64,000 bases of DNA from Rariglobus sp041662485 (GTDB taxonomy: Bacteria > Verrucomicrobiota > Verrucomicrobiia > Opitutales > Opitutaceae), in assembly GCA_041662485.1 (NCBI GenBank), contig JBAZSJ010000004.1:1-64000 (forward strand). The letters are read 5' to 3'. The notes beneath the pieces are model-generated. The model was not told the DNA's origin. It saw only the letters and a program-made list of their open reading frames with translations, and did no database searches. The position numbers and the translations under genes are program-made. Shown piece by piece: positions 61,825 to 64,000 of this stretch. Position 1 is the first letter of the stretch. Every line of letters begins with the position of its first letter.

Positions 61825-63406
61825 CAAAAACCACCTCACCGACGGTTTTGGGCGTTCCCAACCCCGGTGCGGTGCTTTTTCCGATGCGAGCGCACACAGC
61901 TCCGCCTTTGACGGGTTCAAGTCCGACGGGTATCAGGCGATCCGGCCGCAGGCTCAACCGGGCAGCAGTCGCAGGCGTGACCAGACGTGCGCGAAGAGTG
62001 CGCGCATCGCACTGGCTTCGCTCAAACGCACCCGTATGCGCCGGGTGCCGGTCTCCACCCGCGCGGCCAGCTTGAAGAGTTTCAAGCGGATGGTGCCTGC
62101 CGTCGCTTGCGCCAGTTCCGTGCCTTTCAAGGCGAACGCGCGCAGGCGCTCCACCAGCATGTAGGCGAAGGCCGACAACCACAGCCGCAGTTGGTTGGCC
62201 GCGAAGCCCGCCGAGGAGAGCCGGTCGGCAAACAGGTCCTGCTGCTGCTCTTTGATGCGGTTCTCCATCTCGCCGCGCGCGCAATACACCTTTTCGTAGA
62301 GCGCTTCGCCCTCGCGCTCCAGATTGGTCACGATGAAGCGCGGGTTGTCCTTGTCTCCCAGCCGCTCGGCTTTGCCGACCACCCGCCGCCGGCGGCTCCA
62401 GGAGTCCTGTGTTCGGTAGTTAAACTCATGATAAACGCGGGCCGCTCCGCCGCACAGGCAGGCCTTTTCCCTCGCCCGGTCCATGCTGGGCGCGAGTTCG
62501 GCCTGCAACCGAGCGTTGCGCGCCAGGCCCGCCACGTAATACAGCCGGTTCTCCTCGCACCACGACAGGATGTCGTCGCGGCAAAAACCGCTGTCGGCGC
62601 GGACCACGATCCGCGCGCGCGGACAGCGCCGGCGCACGGCCGCGACGATTTTTCCGAGCGCGAGGGCGGTGCCGTCGCTTCCGTCGCGGTCGGCGGTGCG
62701 CAGCTGCGCCCACACGATGGCGTCGCCGATAAACGCATACAACGGCAGGTAGCAGTAGCCGTCGTGGTAGCCGTGGAAGAACCGGCCTTCCTGTTTGCCG
62801 TGCAAGGGGTCGTCGGTCGCGTCCAGGTCGATCATCACTTCGCGTTGCCCCCGCCGGAGGCTTTGCACGCCGAAGCGCAACAACAGCGACTCCGCTTTGG
62901 CCGCATCCAGATGCACCTTGTGGTAACGCCCACGCTCAACCGGCTGGAGAGCTCCAGCCGGTTGAGCGTGGGCGCCGATGCCAGTGCCTCGCCCTCCAGC
63001 TTGTCGGCGGCCGCGGCCAGGAGCGGGTCGTGGCGCAGGGCGTGGTGGTCGTTGAGATCTTCGTAGCCCAACGCCAGGGCGAGCACGCGCTGGCCCACCA
63101 GGGTCCGCACCGGGTGTTCGATGCGATCCTGGTCGCGCCGGTCGGTGAAGCACGCGCCAGACCGCGCGTCAGCCCCAACGAGCGATCCAGATCGCGCAAA
63201 AGCAGCACCCCGCCGTCGCAGCCGAGCTGCCCGCCGTCAAAACTCGCGACCACTTGGCGCGCACCCAGGGCTTGAAACCCGAACTCAGTCTGCTCACGGT
63301 TGATCCGAAGCGAACCGGCCGATAATTGCTCGTTATCTTGTTTCACACCAAATAGTTGGCTGATCGGTCGGTTCGCTTCAACCTTTCTCTTGGTGAAATA
63401 TGCGGG
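61825..63406 (-). mobile_element. IS1380-family insertion sequence, inactive
   Basis: The element is defined by a transposase frame set on the minus strand, from the GTG at 63346 to 61954, plus flanks. The outer right end appears to read CCCGCATATTTCACCAAGAG from about 63406; no matching left repeat is visible, so the left limit near 61825 is only where ankyrin similarity begins. Ends are approximate. The element separates an ankyrin fragment from another small fragment and so may also have caused a deletion. Confidence 0.7.
61954..63346 (-). pseudogene. IS1380-family transposase, two frameshifts
   Basis: The N-terminal part reads FDGGQLGCDGGVLLLRDLD, the middle ALALGYEDLNDHHALRHDP and the C-terminal part MIDLDATDDPLHGKQEGRFF then VVRADSGFCRDDILSWCEE, all landmarks of IS1380 DDE transposases. 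These parts lie in three different frames. A one-base loss is needed near 63150, where LARA should continue to FTDRRDQDRIEHPV, and a second shift falls on an inverted repeat at 62929-62972. The C-terminal 330 residues are open. The protein cannot be made whole without repair. Confidence 0.88.
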
Positions 63407-63409
63407 TTA

Positions 63410-63496
63410 AAGTCGATGCTGCGGAATGTAGGTGCCGTTCCAGAGTTTTTTGTCGAAGAATTGCTGGTCGGCGGAGGAGGGGGCGGAGGAAGACAT
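63410..63496 (-). pseudogene. Small gene fragment next to the IS1380 end
   Basis: From the ATG at 63496 the frame reads MSSSAPSSADQQFFDKKLWN and 9 more residues, then stops at the presumed element border. The composition is protein-like and it follows a leader with repeats. I do not recognise the family. It may be the start of a gene lost when the insertion sequence arrived. Confidence 0.35.
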
Positions 63497-63771
63497 GCGG
63501 GATGCGGCGGAGAAGTAGCGAGGACTGAGTAGCGGGTAGCGAGCAGGCCGGAGACGGTGCCAGAAGACGGGAAAGAAAGCGGACGCTGAAGATTTTGAAG
63601 CCTGCAAACGACTAGCGCAACGATGGTTTCTGAGAAGATGAAGAAAGCTGAGGTCGCGTATAGGCGTTGCCACGCGATTGGCGGAGGCTGGGAGCTGAGG
63701 TCCGCGTAAAGGGTTTCACCCACGCGGTTCGAGACGGAGGACGGAACGACGGTGCGTCGGAGGACGGTGGT

Positions 63772-63813
63772 CGCTAGTTTCTAGGAGCTAGTCGCTAGTT
63801 GGCTAGGAGCTAC
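63772..63813. repeat. CTAG-rich repeat array
   Basis: CTAGTTTCTAG occurs at 63775-63785, followed by GAGCTAGTCGCTAGTTGGCTAG and a GAGCTA end. Two words, CTAGTTTCTAG and TAGTCGCTAG, are shared with the palindrome at 36195-36237, so both belong to one dispersed repeat family of this genome. Confidence 0.75.
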
Positions 63814-63831
63814 GCAGGGGCGGCGGCAGGG

Positions 63832-63863
63832 GAGAAAGAGAACGAGAAAGATAAAGAGAAAGA
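63832..63863 (+). repeat. GAGAAAGA-type purine tract
   Basis: Imperfect copies of GAGAAAG (with AACGAGAAAGATAAAGAGAA in the centre) form a 32-base polypurine run about 70 bases before the transporter start. It may act as a spacer or be a simple-sequence slippage site. Confidence 0.6.
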
Positions 63864-63930
63864 TTTGATGGGGGAACAGCGGGCTGGCCATAAGCGGGGA
63901 TTTCACCATTCGTAGGCCAACTGATACCCC

Positions 63931-64000
63931 ATGAAGCTCTTTCGCAGTCTCTATGTCCAGGTTCTGATCGCAATCGTGCTGGGCGTCGCCTTGGGCGTGG
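63931..64000 (+). CDS. Start of a DctA/GltP-type dicarboxylate or glutamate symporter (partial)
   Basis: The first 23 codons read MKLFRSLYVQVLIAIVLGVA and LGV, the typical first helix of DctA/GltP sodium- or proton-dependent symporters, in which SLYVQVLIAIVLGVLLG is common. The gene runs out of the window, so domain content and substrate cannot be checked. Confidence 0.7.
   Translation, partial: MKLFRSLYVQVLIAIVLGVALGV

Larger units (their letters stand above)
63497..63930. other. Long non-coding interval before the DctA-like gene
   Basis: I see no convincing gene here. The minus-strand open frames are low in conserved features and cross repeats. The interval holds GTAGCGAG-type repeats at about 63518-63543, a CTAG-rich array at 63772-63813 and a purine tract before the transporter. 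The promoter of the transporter should lie in the last 150 bases, but I cannot place it. Confidence 0.6.

Noticed and set aside
61954..63346. Programmed frameshifting in the transposase
   Set aside because: IS1380 elements are not known for it, two shifts would be needed, and one coincides with an abnormal inverted repeat, so decay or artefact fits better.
63343..63723. 126-codon minus-strand frame with a proline run
   Set aside because: It spans the insertion-sequence border and repeats and shows no conserved features.
63518..63813. CRISPR array
   Set aside because: The repeats are short, irregular and without equal-length spacers.

Overview
The window looks like a high-GC bacterial chromosome segment, most likely from a verrucomicrobial lineage near Opitutaceae. 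This is an inference from protein style, weak Shine-Dalgarno use and dispersed palindromic and CTAG-rich intergenic repeats; no marker gene proves it. No rRNA or CRISPR array is present; one tRNA-Gly is.

Positions 1-34162 form a one-way (minus-strand) polysaccharide locus of 32 genes starting with an asparagine synthase-like amidotransferase. It carries a polyprenyl-phosphate sugar-1-phosphate transferase, six GT2, seven GT4-like, two GT8-like and one GT61 glycosyltransferases, a GT-C-like membrane protein, four methyltransferases, a PIG-L deacetylase, two intact and one broken acyltransferase-3 proteins, a hexapeptide acetyltransferase, two polymerase/ligase-type membrane proteins and a Wzm/Wzt ABC exporter. 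Most neighbours overlap by 1-8 bases, so translation is probably coupled. At the left edge an insertion sequence, probably ISL3-like, cuts the last acyltransferase.

Positions 34341-45916 hold housekeeping and envelope genes: a DJ-1/PfpI protein, an NAD-binding epimerase-like protein, YbaB, RecR, a two-component system, a MacA/MacB/ATPase/outer-membrane-factor exporter set, a short-chain dehydrogenase, and a serine palmitoyltransferase-like alpha-oxoamine synthase.

Positions 46114-55691 are a plus-strand block: response regulator, histidine kinase, DUF3570 beta-barrel-like protein, ApbE-like flavin transferase, TlpA-like thioredoxin, a DUF4266 lipoprotein ending in a CGC motif, an Ig-domain surface protein and DsbD. 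The families point to a thiol- and flavin-dependent process outside the cytoplasm. It is the most interesting candidate system here, because its substrate is unknown and its ApbE lacks a conserved metal ligand.

Positions 55730-60885 hold tRNA-Gly(CCC), dxs, xseB and a GH94 phosphorylase, with two palindromic repeat elements and a terminator. Positions 61207-63500 are a low-GC, disturbed island: an ankyrin fragment fused in frame to a small secreted protein, a frameshifted IS1380 transposase carrying a 44-base inverted repeat, and a small gene fragment. The window ends in the start of a DctA-type transporter.
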